Shown: piece by piece, positions 18,001 to 27,980 of the stretch | How positions within the stretch are numbered: the stretch's first letter is position 1 | How the letters are laid out: each line of letters opens with the position of its first letter | Program-made: the position numbers and the translations under genes | The notes under the pieces: generated by a model | What the model was told of the DNA's origin: nothing | Seen by the model: the letters and a program-made list of their open reading frames with translations, nothing else | The model's database searches: none | From: Candidatus Latescibacterota bacterium | Lineage (GTDB): Bacteria > Latescibacterota > UBA2968 > UBA8231 | Length of the DNA stretch: 64,000 nucleotides | NCBI GenBank assembly: GCA_020852055.1 | Contig: JADZBP010000206.1 | Coordinates: 1-64,000, forward strand | Direction: 5' to 3'

Positions 18001-18994
18001 CGGTAAGGCGGCTGAAGAGCGGCAATACCTCGACCCGGCTTCCCAGCCGGCCCTCGAGCAACTGGCAGGTCTCGCGGATGTCGCGCTCAGTGGGCATGAA
18101 AACCAGCGCATCGCCCCCCTCCGCCTCGGCCAGCAGCCGCTCCACCGCCATGGCCGCCCCCTCGGTGTACGAAAGGTCTTCGCCCTCGCCCATCAGTTCT
18201 TCGAGCGGCCAGTGGCGGGTCTCCACTGGATAGAGGCGCCCCGATACCTGGATGACCGGGGCCTGGTCGAAGGCCTGCGAAAAGGCCTCGGTATCGATGG
18301 TGGCCGAGGTGATGATCAGCTTGAGATCCGGATGCCGCTGGCGTACCTGCCGAAGATACCCGAGCAGAAAGTCGATGTTGAGGCTGCGCTCGTGGGCCTC
18401 GTCGATGATGAGGGTATCGTATTCGAGCAACTGCGGGTCGCTGTGGATCTCGGCCAGCAGCACCCCGTCGGTCATCATCTTGATGTAGGTCTGGGGGGAG
18501 GTCTGGTCGCTGAAGCGGATCTTGCAACCCACCTCGCGGCCCCAGCCCACGCCCAGTTCCTCGGCCAGGCGGCGCGACAGGGAGAGCGCGGCCACCCGGC
18601 GGGGCTGAGTCACCCCGATCCGGCCCTGCACCCCGCGGCCGGCCTCCAGGCAGATCTTGGGCAACTGGGTGGTCTTGCCCGAGCCGGTTTCGCCGGCCAC
18701 GATCACCACCGGGTGGTCCTTGATGGCCTGCAGGATCTCGTCCTTGCGCTCGGCGATGGGCAACTCGGCCGGGTAGGATACCGCCGGAGCCTTCTGCCGG
18801 CGTTCCTCGCGCAGCCGCACCGAAGCCTCGGCCCGCCGCCGCAACTTCTCCAGTTCGGGGCCGGGCGGCCGCCGGCTGCGCCGCAACTCCTGCAGCCGCC
18901 GGCCCAGGCGCACTCGTTCGGCCAACATACAACCCAACAGCAGGGCTTCGAGCGCGTGTTGTTCAGCGGTGCTCTTTTGTTGATATTTTTCCAC
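15056..18994 (-). CDS. hrpA: ATP-dependent RNA helicase HrpA (DEAH box)
   Basis: 1312 residues, matching the usual 1300-residue HrpA. Motif I is VAGETGSGKTTQLPK near residue 100, the DEAH box is LIIDEAHERSLN near 198, TSATIDTEAF is motif III, and QRQGRCGRV near 395 is motif VI. The long C-terminal DUF3418-like region is present. E. coli HrpA has been linked to fimbrial mRNA processing and ribosome rescue. The start is 40 bases from the divergent Gfo/Idh/MocA start, so the promoters must overlap. Its stop is coupled to the HAD gene. Confidence 0.96.
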   Translation of the reverse strand: MEKYQQKSTAEQHALEALLLGCMLAERVRLGRRLQELRRSRRPPGPELEKLRRRAEASVRLREERRQKAPAVSYPAELPIAERKDEILQAIKDHPVVIVAGETGSGKTTQLPKICLEAGRGVQGRIGVTQPRRVAALSLSRRLAEELGVGWGREVGCKIRFSDQTSPQTYIKMMTDGVLLAEIHSDPQLLEYDTLIIDEAHERSLNIDFLLGYLRQVRQRHPDLKLIITSATIDTEAFSQAFDQAPVIQVSGRLYPVETRHWPLEELMGEGEDLSYTEGAAMAVERLLAEAEGGDALVFMPTERDIRETCQLLEGRLGSRVEVLPLFSRLTAAEQQRVFSLQGRRRVVVATNIAETSLTIPGIRYVVDTGLTRLSRYNPRNQTQRLPIEPISQSSAAQRQGRCGRVTEGICVRLYPEAELLARPYYTQPEIQRANLAEVILRMLDLGLGQVEDFPFLDPPQPQAIRGGYQLLEELGSIDGQRRLTPLGRRLARLPTTPTVARMLLQAQEEGALEEVLVIAAGISAQDPRERPADQQEAADQMHRRFAHAQSDFLVLLNIWKAYHTELDELQTQSRMRRFCRTHFLSYMRMREWRDIHAQLSDTLRELGDFTWNPEPASYEAVHRAITSGLLSNIARKKEHNLYQAARSREAMLFPGSGLFQKKTPRAGSEGEDKSPDKGAPPWIVAAEMVETSRLFARTAARIDPAWLLDLGGHLCRFSYKDPAWNTRSGRVLVRQTATLYGLEIATQQVPYSRVDPKAATELFIRQALVEDQIRASHAFLEHNRRLREKVETWQTRVRSREGVDVDQAVYEFYARHLEEVSSVHDLNRLVRARRAAEPRFLFMTEEDLLGDRKLRGNLDAFPDALMLDGQELALEYAYRPGQDEDGVTVKLPYKLVDAIDPQVLEWLVPGLLEEKIACLLRSLPKALRRQLMPINDKAAQIAAQLQPTHHTFLESLEVFVATRYGVRIQPGDWDLSEVPEHLRMRVEVQGVEGKPVLASRDLEALTQQLERHDTPTELAAWRKAAAEWSREGLKGWTLGDLPQRVEVAAVAGLPLWGCPGLEVIEGGVNLKLYKVREEAEAGNRAGLLRLYEQELAAEMAYLKKEMGALSQLKDLYRSLGTLAELQEDALIHLKNHLFGRDQLYPLDEASYLAGKARAQERLRGLAPPFLDLVESLLQVYKQIRLCLHPYPGIETDVQRLLPKHFLRQLSYERLPHLLRYLKAVLLRAERARLNPAKDAQRAAQVRPYQEALDRFPGSPAAANESRRVLAEECRWLVEEFRVSLFAQELGTAQPVSIKRLAQKFEQLEQGR

Positions 18995-19034
18995 AGCTCA
19001 GCGCATCTTCACGCAAAGACGAAAGGATGTACCC

Positions 19035-20246
19035 ATGGCGACAAAATCTGGCAAGGTCATCAGCCTGGCGATGGTCGGCTGCGGCGGCATGGCCGGGGCG
19101 CACCTGAGCGGGTACGAGGAACTCTTCCGCAAGGGCGAAAAACGCTTCCGCATCGTCGCCACCGTCGACGAGGTCGAGGAGCGGGCGCAGGCCTTTGCCA
19201 ACCGCATCAAACAGAATATGGGCTGGGAGGTGGCCACCTACAAAAGCGTCGACCAGCTGCTCAACCACCCCGGCAAGATCGACGGGGCCGACATCTGCAG
19301 CCCGCACGGGCTGCACCACGTGCTGGCCTGCCAACTGATGGAGGGCGGGGTCAATGTGCTGGTGGAGAAACCCATCGGCATCACGGTGAAGGCCTCCAAA
19401 AAGATCATCGCCACCGCCAAAAAGTGCAAAAAGGTCGCTGCCACCGCCGAGCAGTGCCGGCGCAGCATCGGCCAGCGCACCATCCACTGGGCTTTCAACG
19501 AAAGCAACCTGATGGGCGACCCGCGCTTCTGGTTCGCCGTCAGCGCCAACTGGCAGGACCCGGCGCAGATCCCCAACTGGCACTGGCGTACCGACCGCAA
19601 ACTGGGCGGCTGCGGCATGGTCATGGACAGCGGTGCCCACTGGGTGGACACCATGCGCTACTGGTTCGGGGAGATCGACAGTGTCTACGCCCGCGTCGAG
19701 CAGATCGACCAACGCCCCCACCGCAAGGGCAAGGACTTGGTCAACGACGCGCGCGAGGATTTCTGGACCAGCATCTTCAACTTCAAGAGCGGGGTGATCG
19801 GCACCTGGTCCTGGACCATCGCTGCCCCGGGCAAGGGTTTCACCCAGCTCACCCTCAGCGGCGACAAGGGCACCCTGGTCGATTCGGATATCTTTCATCC
19901 GGCCGCCTTCCAGGCCCGCGGCGAGGCCCAGCTGCTCGACGGCACCACCTACAGCATGCCCAAGCTGCAGCAGCTCTACCTCGAAACCCTCTCCAAGAAG
20001 CAGCAGGACCGCCTCTTCCCCTACGGCATCACCAACGGCACCTTCCTGGAGTTGTGGGACTTCATCGACGCCCTCAGCACCGGCCGCAAGGTGGAGATCG
20101 ACGCCGAGGAAGGGCTGCGCAGCAAGGCGGTGAGCGAGGCGATCTACGAGTCGGGCGTCTCGGGGCAGGTGGTCAAGGTCGCCGACGTGCTCAGCGGCAA
20201 GGTGAGTGCGTACCAGCGCGACGTCGACAAGTACTGGAAGCTCTAG
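19035..20246 (+). CDS. Gfo/Idh/MocA family oxidoreductase
   Basis: 403 residues. The Rossmann start is ISLAMVGCGGMAGAHLSGYEELF, the cofactor and catalytic region is CSPHGLHHVLACQLMEGGVNVLVEKPIG, and the substrate domain contains GGCGMVMDSGAHWVDTMRYWFGE, which fits the family GG..xDxGxHxxD motif well. This second copy keeps the family histidine better than the one at 7106. AAAGGA lies upstream of the ATG. It is likely an NAD(P)-dependent sugar or cyclitol dehydrogenase of unknown substrate. The minimal repeat element lies between its stop and the convergent sthA stop. Confidence 0.9.
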   Translation: MATKSGKVISLAMVGCGGMAGAHLSGYEELFRKGEKRFRIVATVDEVEERAQAFANRIKQNMGWEVATYKSVDQLLNHPGKIDGADICSPHGLHHVLACQLMEGGVNVLVEKPIGITVKASKKIIATAKKCKKVAATAEQCRRSIGQRTIHWAFNESNLMGDPRFWFAVSANWQDPAQIPNWHWRTDRKLGGCGMVMDSGAHWVDTMRYWFGEIDSVYARVEQIDQRPHRKGKDLVNDAREDFWTSIFNFKSGVIGTWSWTIAAPGKGFTQLTLSGDKGTLVDSDIFHPAAFQARGEAQLLDGTTYSMPKLQQLYLETLSKKQQDRLFPYGITNGTFLELWDFIDALSTGRKVEIDAEEGLRSKAVSEAIYESGVSGQVVKVADVLSGKVSAYQRDVDKYWKL

Positions 20247-20268
20247 AACCGCCGATTCAAGGACACGA

Positions 20269-20312
20269 CGCGGCGGGGGGTGCGCCCCTGAGGGGAGCGG
20301 CTCCCCGCCGCA
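20269..20312. repeat. Minimal copy of the intergenic palindromic repeat / bidirectional terminator
   Basis: GCGGCGGGGGGTGCGCCCCTGAG followed directly by GGGGAGCGGCTCCCCGCCGC. It carries the left and right arms of the repeat at 5844 and 9101, but the internal two-hairpin module is cleanly missing. It sits between the stop codons of two convergent genes, where its strong GC hairpin could end transcription from both sides. There is no T tract. Confidence 0.75.
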
Positions 20313-20321
20313 GTATGTACG

Positions 20322-21740
20322 CTAGATCCACTTGCGGGCAGCGGCCCCGGTCAGTTTGTTGAGGCCGTTGAGCGCGGCGATGCGATAGCCTTCGGCGAAG
20401 GTGGGGTAGTTGAAGATGGCTTCGACGAAGTAATCGACCCGCGCCCGGAAGTGGATGGCCATCTGGCCGATGGGGATTAGCTCGGTGGCGTGGGTGCCGA
20501 TGATGTGCACCGCCAGGACCTCCAGGGTCTCGGCGTGGAAGAGCAGCTTGAACATGCCGCTGGTGTCCCCGGCAATGGGACCGCGGGCAATCTCGTAGTA
20601 ATAGGCGCGCCCCACCTGATAGTGCACTCCCTGCTCCTTCAGTTCCTCCTCGGTAGGGCCCACGCTGGAGATCTCGGGAATGGTGTAGATCCCGGCGGGA
20701 AAGAACTCGGGGAAGGGGCGGGTGCGGAGGGCAAAAGCGTTGCGCACTGCCAGGCGACCCTGCTCCATCGAGGTGGAAGCCAGCCCCGGAGGGCCGATCA
20801 CGTCGCCGGCCGCGTAGATGTGGGAAACCCCGGTCTGGAAGAGGGCGTTGACCGGCAGATTGCCCATCTTGTCCACCGCCAGCCCCGCCCTTTCCAACTG
20901 CAGGTTGTCCAGGTTGGCGATACGTCCCAGCGAATAGAACAGACAGTCGGCCCGCACCTGTTCGCCGTCCTCCATCAACACCTCGGCCTTGCCGTCCTCG
21001 CTGCAGCGCAGTTGTTTGATGCGCTGGCTCATCCGCACTTCCACGTCCAGCTTCTGGATGTACTCGCGGAAACGCTGGCCGATCTCGGTGTCGAGGGTGC
21101 GCAGCAGGTTGTCGCGCCGGTCCATCAGCACCACCTTGATACCCACAGCGGCGAACATGGTGGCGTACTCGCAACCGATGACCCCGCCGCCGAGTACGAT
21201 CATGGTCTTGGGCATGTGGTCGAGCCGGAAGATGATGTCCGAATCGACGAAGATCTTCTTGTCGCCGGGGATGTCGATGGGATGGCGAGGCCGCGAGCCG
21301 GTGGCAATCAGCACCCGGTCGGCCTCAATGGTGCTCAGCACCAGGTCCTTTTCGCCGACCACCTCGAGGGTGTGGGGGTCGGCGAACCGGGCCGTGCCGT
21401 ACACCACCTCCACGTCGTTCTTCTCGCAGATCCGGCTCAGCAGGGCGTTTTCGTCGTCGATGACCCGGGTAACGCTGGCCTTCAGGTCGGCGATGGAGAT
21501 CTCCCGCTGCGGCCGGTTGCCCCGGCCATAATAGTTCGACCGCATGAAGTTGGTCAGATCCAGAATGGCTTCCCGCAGGGTCTTCGAGGGAATGGTCCCC
21601 TGGTTGAGCGAGGCCCCACCCAGGAACCCCAATCTATCGATGAGGATCACCTGCTTGCCGGCTTTGGCGGCCTGTATCGCCCCCTGCAGGCCGGCTGGCC
21701 CCGCCCCGATCACTGCCAGATCTGCCTTCAACTTCTCCAT
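20322..21740 (-). CDS. sthA: Si-specific NAD(P)+ transhydrogenase
   Basis: 472 residues of the flavoprotein disulfide-reductase family. The FAD-binding start is ADLAVIGAGPAGLQGAIQAAKAG, and the NAD-binding site is IVLGGGVIGCEYATMFAAVG. The segment LGGASLNQGTIPSKTLREA matches soluble transhydrogenase (GTIPSK), not lipoamide dehydrogenase: both redox cysteines are absent, as expected. The C-terminal GIYTIPEISSVG and AVHIIGTHATELIPIGQMAI segments are typical. It interconverts NADPH and NADH in the cytoplasm. It lies at the end of a minus-strand gene run with GH116 and fumC. Confidence 0.92.
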   Translation of the reverse strand: MEKLKADLAVIGAGPAGLQGAIQAAKAGKQVILIDRLGFLGGASLNQGTIPSKTLREAILDLTNFMRSNYYGRGNRPQREISIADLKASVTRVIDDENALLSRICEKNDVEVVYGTARFADPHTLEVVGEKDLVLSTIEADRVLIATGSRPRHPIDIPGDKKIFVDSDIIFRLDHMPKTMIVLGGGVIGCEYATMFAAVGIKVVLMDRRDNLLRTLDTEIGQRFREYIQKLDVEVRMSQRIKQLRCSEDGKAEVLMEDGEQVRADCLFYSLGRIANLDNLQLERAGLAVDKMGNLPVNALFQTGVSHIYAAGDVIGPPGLASTSMEQGRLAVRNAFALRTRPFPEFFPAGIYTIPEISSVGPTEEELKEQGVHYQVGRAYYYEIARGPIAGDTSGMFKLLFHAETLEVLAVHIIGTHATELIPIGQMAIHFRARVDYFVEAIFNYPTFAEGYRIAALNGLNKLTGAAARKWI

Positions 21741-21784
21741 AGTCGCTTTCGGGAATCAACCGTTTCGGTTGTGAGTGAAATTCC

Positions 21785-24370
21785 TCAGCCCAGCACCACG
21801 GTCAGGGGCCGGCCAGCCACCACTTCGACCGGCTGTGGCAGGCGGAGCTGTTGTGTTTGAGCCCCGCCCCATACCACCTCGTCTACCTCGAGCCTTCCCT
21901 CCTCGACCTCGACGCGCACCTGCGATTTGCTGCCCTGGCGCGTGTAGCGGATGCTGCCCCAGGCGCCATCGGCTGCAAAGAAGAAGCGTCCCTCCTTTTC
22001 CTGCCCACGGGGCGCCAGTTCCAGGCGACGCTCCGGCGCCCGGTAGCGGAAACCGCTCAGGGCCAAGAGCACGGCATAGGAAGAGAGGGCCCGCGCGTAA
22101 TAGGAGCCGCATTCGTACTCATTCCACGGATTGCGCACCCGGCCATCGTAGCGCTGCCGCACCGCGTGCACTACACTCAACCCTTCGGCCACCAGGCCGG
22201 CGTAGATCAGGTGACTGGCCACTTGGTATTCGATGCCGGTCCATACCTCGTCGGAATACACGAAGGGCAGCGAGGGTTTGCCGCCCTTGGGCCAGGAGCA
22301 CAGGAGCAGACCGGGCTCGTCGTTGAGCGCATATCCGGGCCGCTGCGGGTTGGCGTGGCCGCGCAGGGAATTGCGAAAATTATACCTGAATATCGAGGCC
22401 AGGTGTTTGCGAGTGCGCTTGCGGTTGAGGGCCTCGGGCAGTCCCAGCAGGGTGGCGTACCACTCGCCGATCACCCCGTCGGAGAGGCAGCCGGTGCCGT
22501 ACTGGTATTTTGGCCCTTCGCGCCTGAAGATCGCCTTGGCTTCCTCCGAGTACCCGCCGATCCACTTATCCAGTTCGGCGGCGACCCGCAGCTCTTCCAC
22601 CTGCACCTGCTGAAAATAGAACTCGCCATTCCACAACGCCTCGTCGCAATAGGCCTTGCCGCGCTCGGCCAGGCTGCGGTAACGGCTTGCGTCTTCGGCA
22701 TGGCCCAGGTACTCGGCCATCTGCACCATGGCCTGCAGCGCCCCCAGATAGAAGCTGGTGCACATGCCGTCGGCGCCCCAGAACTCGATGTCGTAGGTGT
22801 TGTGGTGCGGCTCGAAGAGGGCGCCACGCTCATCGGGGTCCCAGGTGCGGATGCAATATTCCAGGCTTCGGCGGGCCAGCGGGTAGCGCTCCTCCAGCCA
22901 GGCCCGCTCGCCGCTGATCTGCCAGTCGCGGTACAGCTTCATGATCCCGCCCAACTGGCCGTCGGCAGCAGCATGATGGCTATGGGTGGCCGGACCGGTG
23001 GGCAGGGCCGAGCGGAAGGTCACGTGCCCGGCCTCGTCCATCGACCATTTCAACTCCTGGTCGCGCAGGGTCCGCTCCAGGGCCGGAAAGAGATGGGGGA
23101 TGGCCTGGGCGTAGTTCCACACGTGGGTGCAGGAACCGTGGCAACACCCGTTGCCAAAGGAGCAACCCTCCCAGCACCACAACATGCCGTCCTCCTGCCG
23201 CAGCACCGTGGGCGACTTGAGGATGGCCAGGTTGGCCGAGACCGCATCGAGCACATAGCTGGGCAGGGTGGTGGCGAAGAAGCGGCGGTGGAAGCGGCGG
23301 CTGCGCTCCTCCAGGCTGGCGCTTTCACCCGCTGCATGCACCCCGGCGGCCCAGGCATCGGCAAAACGGGTGGTGTACCATGGACCGTAGGTGGTGGGGC
23401 CACAGCAGGAATCCGCTTCCGCCGGCGCGCCGGAACGCAGCTCCGAGTTGGGCACGTGCCAGCTATAGACCAGGGGGATCTCGGTTTGCTCGCCCCGCCT
23501 CAGTTCCAGGTCCCAGAACACCGTGGCCCCGAAACGCAACCCGACGATGGCGGCCTGGCCGCTGCCCTTGAGCGGTTGCGACTCGGCGCTGTGCTGCAGA
23601 CCACCAGCCGAGAGGGTGTTGGTGAGCATGGTGAGGGTGTCGAACCAGCCACCGCGGAACCAGGTGCAGTTGGCCTGCAGTTCCGGCCGCGGGGAAATCA
23701 CCGCCACGCTGGCCTTGTGGGGCGAGTCCTCGGGCAGGTCGCTGTCGAAAAAGATGCCGGACAGGCCCTCGTGCTGGCGGTACTGCACCCGGTGTCCAGT
23801 CAGGTCCGGCGGCCGTCCGGGGTACTGCATGTTGAAGGAGAACTGGATCCTCAGCGTGCGCGCCGAGCGATTGCGCAGCACGTAGCGCACCATCGCCGCT
23901 GGCAACCCCGAAGCCAGCGCATCCCCCGGAACAAAGGGGGAAAAGGCCTCGAGCCGCACCTCCAGGGGCAGGTCGCGGTCCTTGAGGCGCACCGTGGCAA
24001 AGGGGAATTCCCCCTTGAAGGTGGCGCTCTCCATGTGCGGCAACCCTTCGTGGCCCGAGGGCAGACCGCCATTGCCGAAGCGCCCCTGGTCGTAGATGAA
24101 GGGTTTCTGGACCGGCCCCTCCAACACCCGCAGGATACCACTTTTGCTGCCGGCCACCTGGCAATGCACCGCGGCAAAGGTCATGGGGCTGTGGCCGAAG
24201 GTGGGCTGGTGGAAAAGGCAGAAGTCCTGGAAATTGCCGCTGCCCCCCAGGTGGATGCAGCCCGCCCCGATGCCGCCCAGGGGGAAGGCGATCTGCTCCA
24301 GGCTTTCGCCGCTGTAGGTGCGCTGGCCCTTGGCGCCGGCCAGCACCTTCTTGCTGTAGACCTCGCCCAT
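21785..24370 (-). CDS. GH116 family glycosidase (bile acid beta-glucosidase / GBA2-like)
   Basis: 861 residues. The N-terminal beta domain contains IAFPLGGIGAGCIHLGGSGNFQDF, the hallmark opening of GH116. The (alpha/alpha)6 catalytic domain has LWCWEGCSFGNGCCHGSCTHVWNYAQA (nucleophile Glu probably in WEG) and HHNTYDIEFWGADGMCTSFYLGAL (acid/base Asp probably in TYD), by analogy with human GBA2. No signal peptide is evident, so it is probably cytoplasmic. Known members cleave beta-glucosides, beta-xylosides or N-acetylglucosaminides; this one cannot be assigned. Sugar ABC permeases encoded upstream fit a role in using an imported glycoside. Confidence 0.88.
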   Translation of the reverse strand: MGEVYSKKVLAGAKGQRTYSGESLEQIAFPLGGIGAGCIHLGGSGNFQDFCLFHQPTFGHSPMTFAAVHCQVAGSKSGILRVLEGPVQKPFIYDQGRFGNGGLPSGHEGLPHMESATFKGEFPFATVRLKDRDLPLEVRLEAFSPFVPGDALASGLPAAMVRYVLRNRSARTLRIQFSFNMQYPGRPPDLTGHRVQYRQHEGLSGIFFDSDLPEDSPHKASVAVISPRPELQANCTWFRGGWFDTLTMLTNTLSAGGLQHSAESQPLKGSGQAAIVGLRFGATVFWDLELRRGEQTEIPLVYSWHVPNSELRSGAPAEADSCCGPTTYGPWYTTRFADAWAAGVHAAGESASLEERSRRFHRRFFATTLPSYVLDAVSANLAILKSPTVLRQEDGMLWCWEGCSFGNGCCHGSCTHVWNYAQAIPHLFPALERTLRDQELKWSMDEAGHVTFRSALPTGPATHSHHAAADGQLGGIMKLYRDWQISGERAWLEERYPLARRSLEYCIRTWDPDERGALFEPHHNTYDIEFWGADGMCTSFYLGALQAMVQMAEYLGHAEDASRYRSLAERGKAYCDEALWNGEFYFQQVQVEELRVAAELDKWIGGYSEEAKAIFRREGPKYQYGTGCLSDGVIGEWYATLLGLPEALNRKRTRKHLASIFRYNFRNSLRGHANPQRPGYALNDEPGLLLCSWPKGGKPSLPFVYSDEVWTGIEYQVASHLIYAGLVAEGLSVVHAVRQRYDGRVRNPWNEYECGSYYARALSSYAVLLALSGFRYRAPERRLELAPRGQEKEGRFFFAADGAWGSIRYTRQGSKSQVRVEVEEGRLEVDEVVWGGAQTQQLRLPQPVEVVAGRPLTVVLG

Positions 24371-24406
24371 CGGGTCCTCCTTTGTGTTCTGCCTCGTTTT
24401 GCTGGT

Positions 24407-25798
<1,392 letters not shown>

Positions 25799-25812
25799 GG
25801 CTTTTCTCGGGG

Positions 25813-27135
25813 TTATTCGGGTTCGAGCGTGGCGTTGGCCGCCTTGGTGAGCCGGTTCAGCAGCGGATCGAGCTGCACCCCGTCCATCGCATCGACCATC
25901 GCATTCTGGATGAGCCGGCGCACGGTCTCGTACCCGGGCGCGGTAGGCTCGATCTTGCCGTAATCCAGGAGGCCATAGGCCACCTGGAAGTTGGGGTTTT
26001 CGGCGAAATAGGCTTCCAGGCCTGCTGCGGTGCTGCGGCGGGCCGGGAAATAACCGCTGGCCCGCACCCAGCGGGCCTGCTGATCGGGTTCGGTGAACCA
26101 CTTGAGAAAGAGCCAGGCCGCGAGTTGTTGCTCCGGGGTGGTCCGGCAAAGGGCTACGCTGGCGCCGTACACGTTGACCACCGGGTGCTCGCCCTCGTAG
26201 GGAACCGCCGCCACCCCCCAGGTGAACTTCGCCCCGGAGTTCACGGCCTTTTTGTAGAAGGGCAACCCGCTGGAGGACCCAATGGCAAAGAGCAGCTGAC
26301 CACTGCCAAACTCCTTGGTATCGCCGTTGGTTTCGGTCAGCACCTCGACGCTGCCGTCCTTTTCGAGCTCGACCAGCTCTTGCAGGGCCGCTCTGGTCTC
26401 TGGCTGATTGAAGTTGTAGGCAGTTTGTGCCGGATCGATGAAGTCCCCGCCGCGGCTGAACACCATCGAGGCCAGGCGGCTGGCATCCACGTCCAGCAGA
26501 TACCCGACCGAGCGCTGGGAATTGGCGGCTTTGCTGAAAGGCTGGGCCTTGGCCTGACGGCAGAGCCGGGCAAACTCCTCCCAGGTCTTGGGGGGATGGT
26601 CGCTGCCCAGTTCCCGCAACCAGTCGGCGTTGTAAAACAGGATCTCCATCGACCGGTTGGGTGGGAAAGCCATCTGGATGCCGCGCATCCGGTCCTGTTC
26701 GATGAAACTCTCGATATAGTCGGCCCGCGCCTCGGAGGAGAGGCCCCACTTGGCCGAGTTCATGTACGGCAGCAGATCCATCACCCCGTCGGCCGAATGG
26801 TAGACCTGGGCCTGATTCTGGTACGCCACCACCAACTGCGGCAGCGAACCGCCCTGGAGCCCGACCAGCATCTTATTGTAGATGTGACTATAGGTGCCGG
26901 CGTATTCCCCTTTGACCTGGATACCGTAGGGGTTCTGCTGGTTGAATTGGGCGATCATCTCCTGCAGGGCGGTCTCGCGTTCCCGGGTGTGCTGGTACCA
27001 GAACACCACGGTCTGCCCCGAGGGGTCCACCTCATCCGGGCTGGGCTGAGGCGGTGGCGCCGAGGTATTGCCGCAGGCCCCCACCATCCAGGCCATAGCC
27101 CAGGCCAACCACCGGAAGAGCTTGGGGCGCTTCAT
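25813..27135 (-). CDS. ABC transporter sugar-binding lipoprotein (family 1 extracellular solute-binding protein)
   Basis: About 440 residues from ATG 27135, which overlaps the upstream permease stop (ATGA). The signal peptide ends VGACG, a lipobox, followed by a proline-rich linker. The mature part has the family 1 pattern: [25 protein letters not shown], then [19 protein letters not shown] and [16 protein letters not shown]. It should capture an oligosaccharide or polyol outside the inner membrane and deliver it to the two permeases. No ATPase gene is in the cluster; a shared MsiK/UgpC-type ATPase elsewhere is likely. Confidence 0.92.
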   Translation of the reverse strand: MKRPKLFRWLAWAMAWMVGACGNTSAPPPQPSPDEVDPSGQTVVFWYQHTRERETALQEMIAQFNQQNPYGIQVKGEYAGTYSHIYNKMLVGLQGGSLPQLVVAYQNQAQVYHSADGVMDLLPYMNSAKWGLSSEARADYIESFIEQDRMRGIQMAFPPNRSMEILFYNADWLRELGSDHPPKTWEEFARLCRQAKAQPFSKAANSQRSVGYLLDVDASRLASMVFSRGGDFIDPAQTAYNFNQPETRAALQELVELEKDGSVEVLTETNGDTKEFGSGQLLFAIGSSSGLPFYKKAVNSGAKFTWGVAAVPYEGEHPVVNVYGASVALCRTTPEQQLAAWLFLKWFTEPDQQARWVRASGYFPARRSTAAGLEAYFAENPNFQVAYGLLDYGKIEPTAPGYETVRRLIQNAMVDAMDGVQLDPLLNRLTKAANATLEPE

Positions 27136-27980
27136 GCCTTGAGTCCCGAAAGAGAGATACCTTCGGTGAATTCCTTCTGGATGAGGAAGTAGACCAGGAG
27201 CACCGGTACTGTGGCGATGACGGCGCCGGCCATCTGCAGGTGTACCTCGGGGCCGGCTTCGCTGACGAATTGCTGCAGCCCCACGGAGATGGGCCGCCAC
27301 TCAGGGGTATTGGTCACCAGCAGCGGCCAAGCCAGGGAATTCCACGAGCCGATGAAGGTGAACATGCCCACCGTCAGCAGGGGCGCCCGGCACAGGGGCA
27401 GGGCGATCTGGAAAAGGAAACGCAGGTGCCCGGCCCCGTCGATCTTGGCCGCTTCCCACAACTCCCCGGGGATGCCGCGCAAAAACTGGCGCAACATGAA
27501 GATGCTGAAGGCGCTGGCCATGAAGGGGATGGTCAGCGCCGGCCAACTGTTGAGCCAGGCGAAAGGGCTGTGGCGGTGCAGCCAGTTGACCAGCAGGAAG
27601 TTGGGCACGGTGGTGACCATTTCCGGCACCATCATCGTTCCCAAGATGCCGATGAAGACCATCTCCCGCCCCCGGAAGGGGATGCGGGCCAGCGGATAGG
27701 CGGCCATCAGCGAGAAAAGCAGGGTCCCCCCTACCTGCACCACGGCGATGATCAGCGAATTCTTGAAGTAGAGGCCGAAATCGGCCTCTTTCCAGGCCAG
27801 GGTATAGTTGGCCCACTGCACCTGCTCGGGCAGCAGCACCCTGCGGAGGGATTCCCCCTCGGTCATAAAAGAGGCCAGCAACATCCAGACAAAGGGCAAA
27901 CCGGCCGCCACCCCGCATAGGCCCAGCCCGCCGTAGGTCAACCACAGCTGGCGGCGGCTCGTCTGTCGCTCAGTCGCCAT
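27132..27980 (-). CDS. Carbohydrate ABC transporter permease, MalG-like
   Basis: 282 residues from ATG 27980, which overlaps the other permease gene by 11 bases. It has six hydrophobic segments and the cytoplasmic EAA loop EAAKIDGAGHLRFLFQIALPLCRAP, which contacts the ATPase. The ending [17 protein letters not shown]-like tail (QKEFTEGISLSGLK) is very typical of MalG-type permeases. It forms the inner-membrane channel together with the MalF-like partner. The substrate is probably a sugar, from family membership. Confidence 0.93.
   Translation of the reverse strand: MATERQTSRRQLWLTYGGLGLCGVAAGLPFVWMLLASFMTEGESLRRVLLPEQVQWANYTLAWKEADFGLYFKNSLIIAVVQVGGTLLFSLMAAYPLARIPFRGREMVFIGILGTMMVPEMVTTVPNFLLVNWLHRHSPFAWLNSWPALTIPFMASAFSIFMLRQFLRGIPGELWEAAKIDGAGHLRFLFQIALPLCRAPLLTVGMFTFIGSWNSLAWPLLVTNTPEWRPISVGLQQFVSEAGPEVHLQMAGAVIATVPVLLVYFLIQKEFTEGISLSGLKA

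Noticed and set aside
15956-20362. 1468-aa plus-strand ORF across hrpA and the Gfo/Idh/MocA gene
   Set aside because: Antisense shadow of hrpA running out of frame through the next gene; low-complexity composition from high GC, while hrpA motifs on the other strand are unambiguous.
25799-26749. N-terminal extension of the fumC ORF
   Set aside because: This part reads out of frame through the sugar-binding protein gene; the true fumC start is the ATG at 25798.
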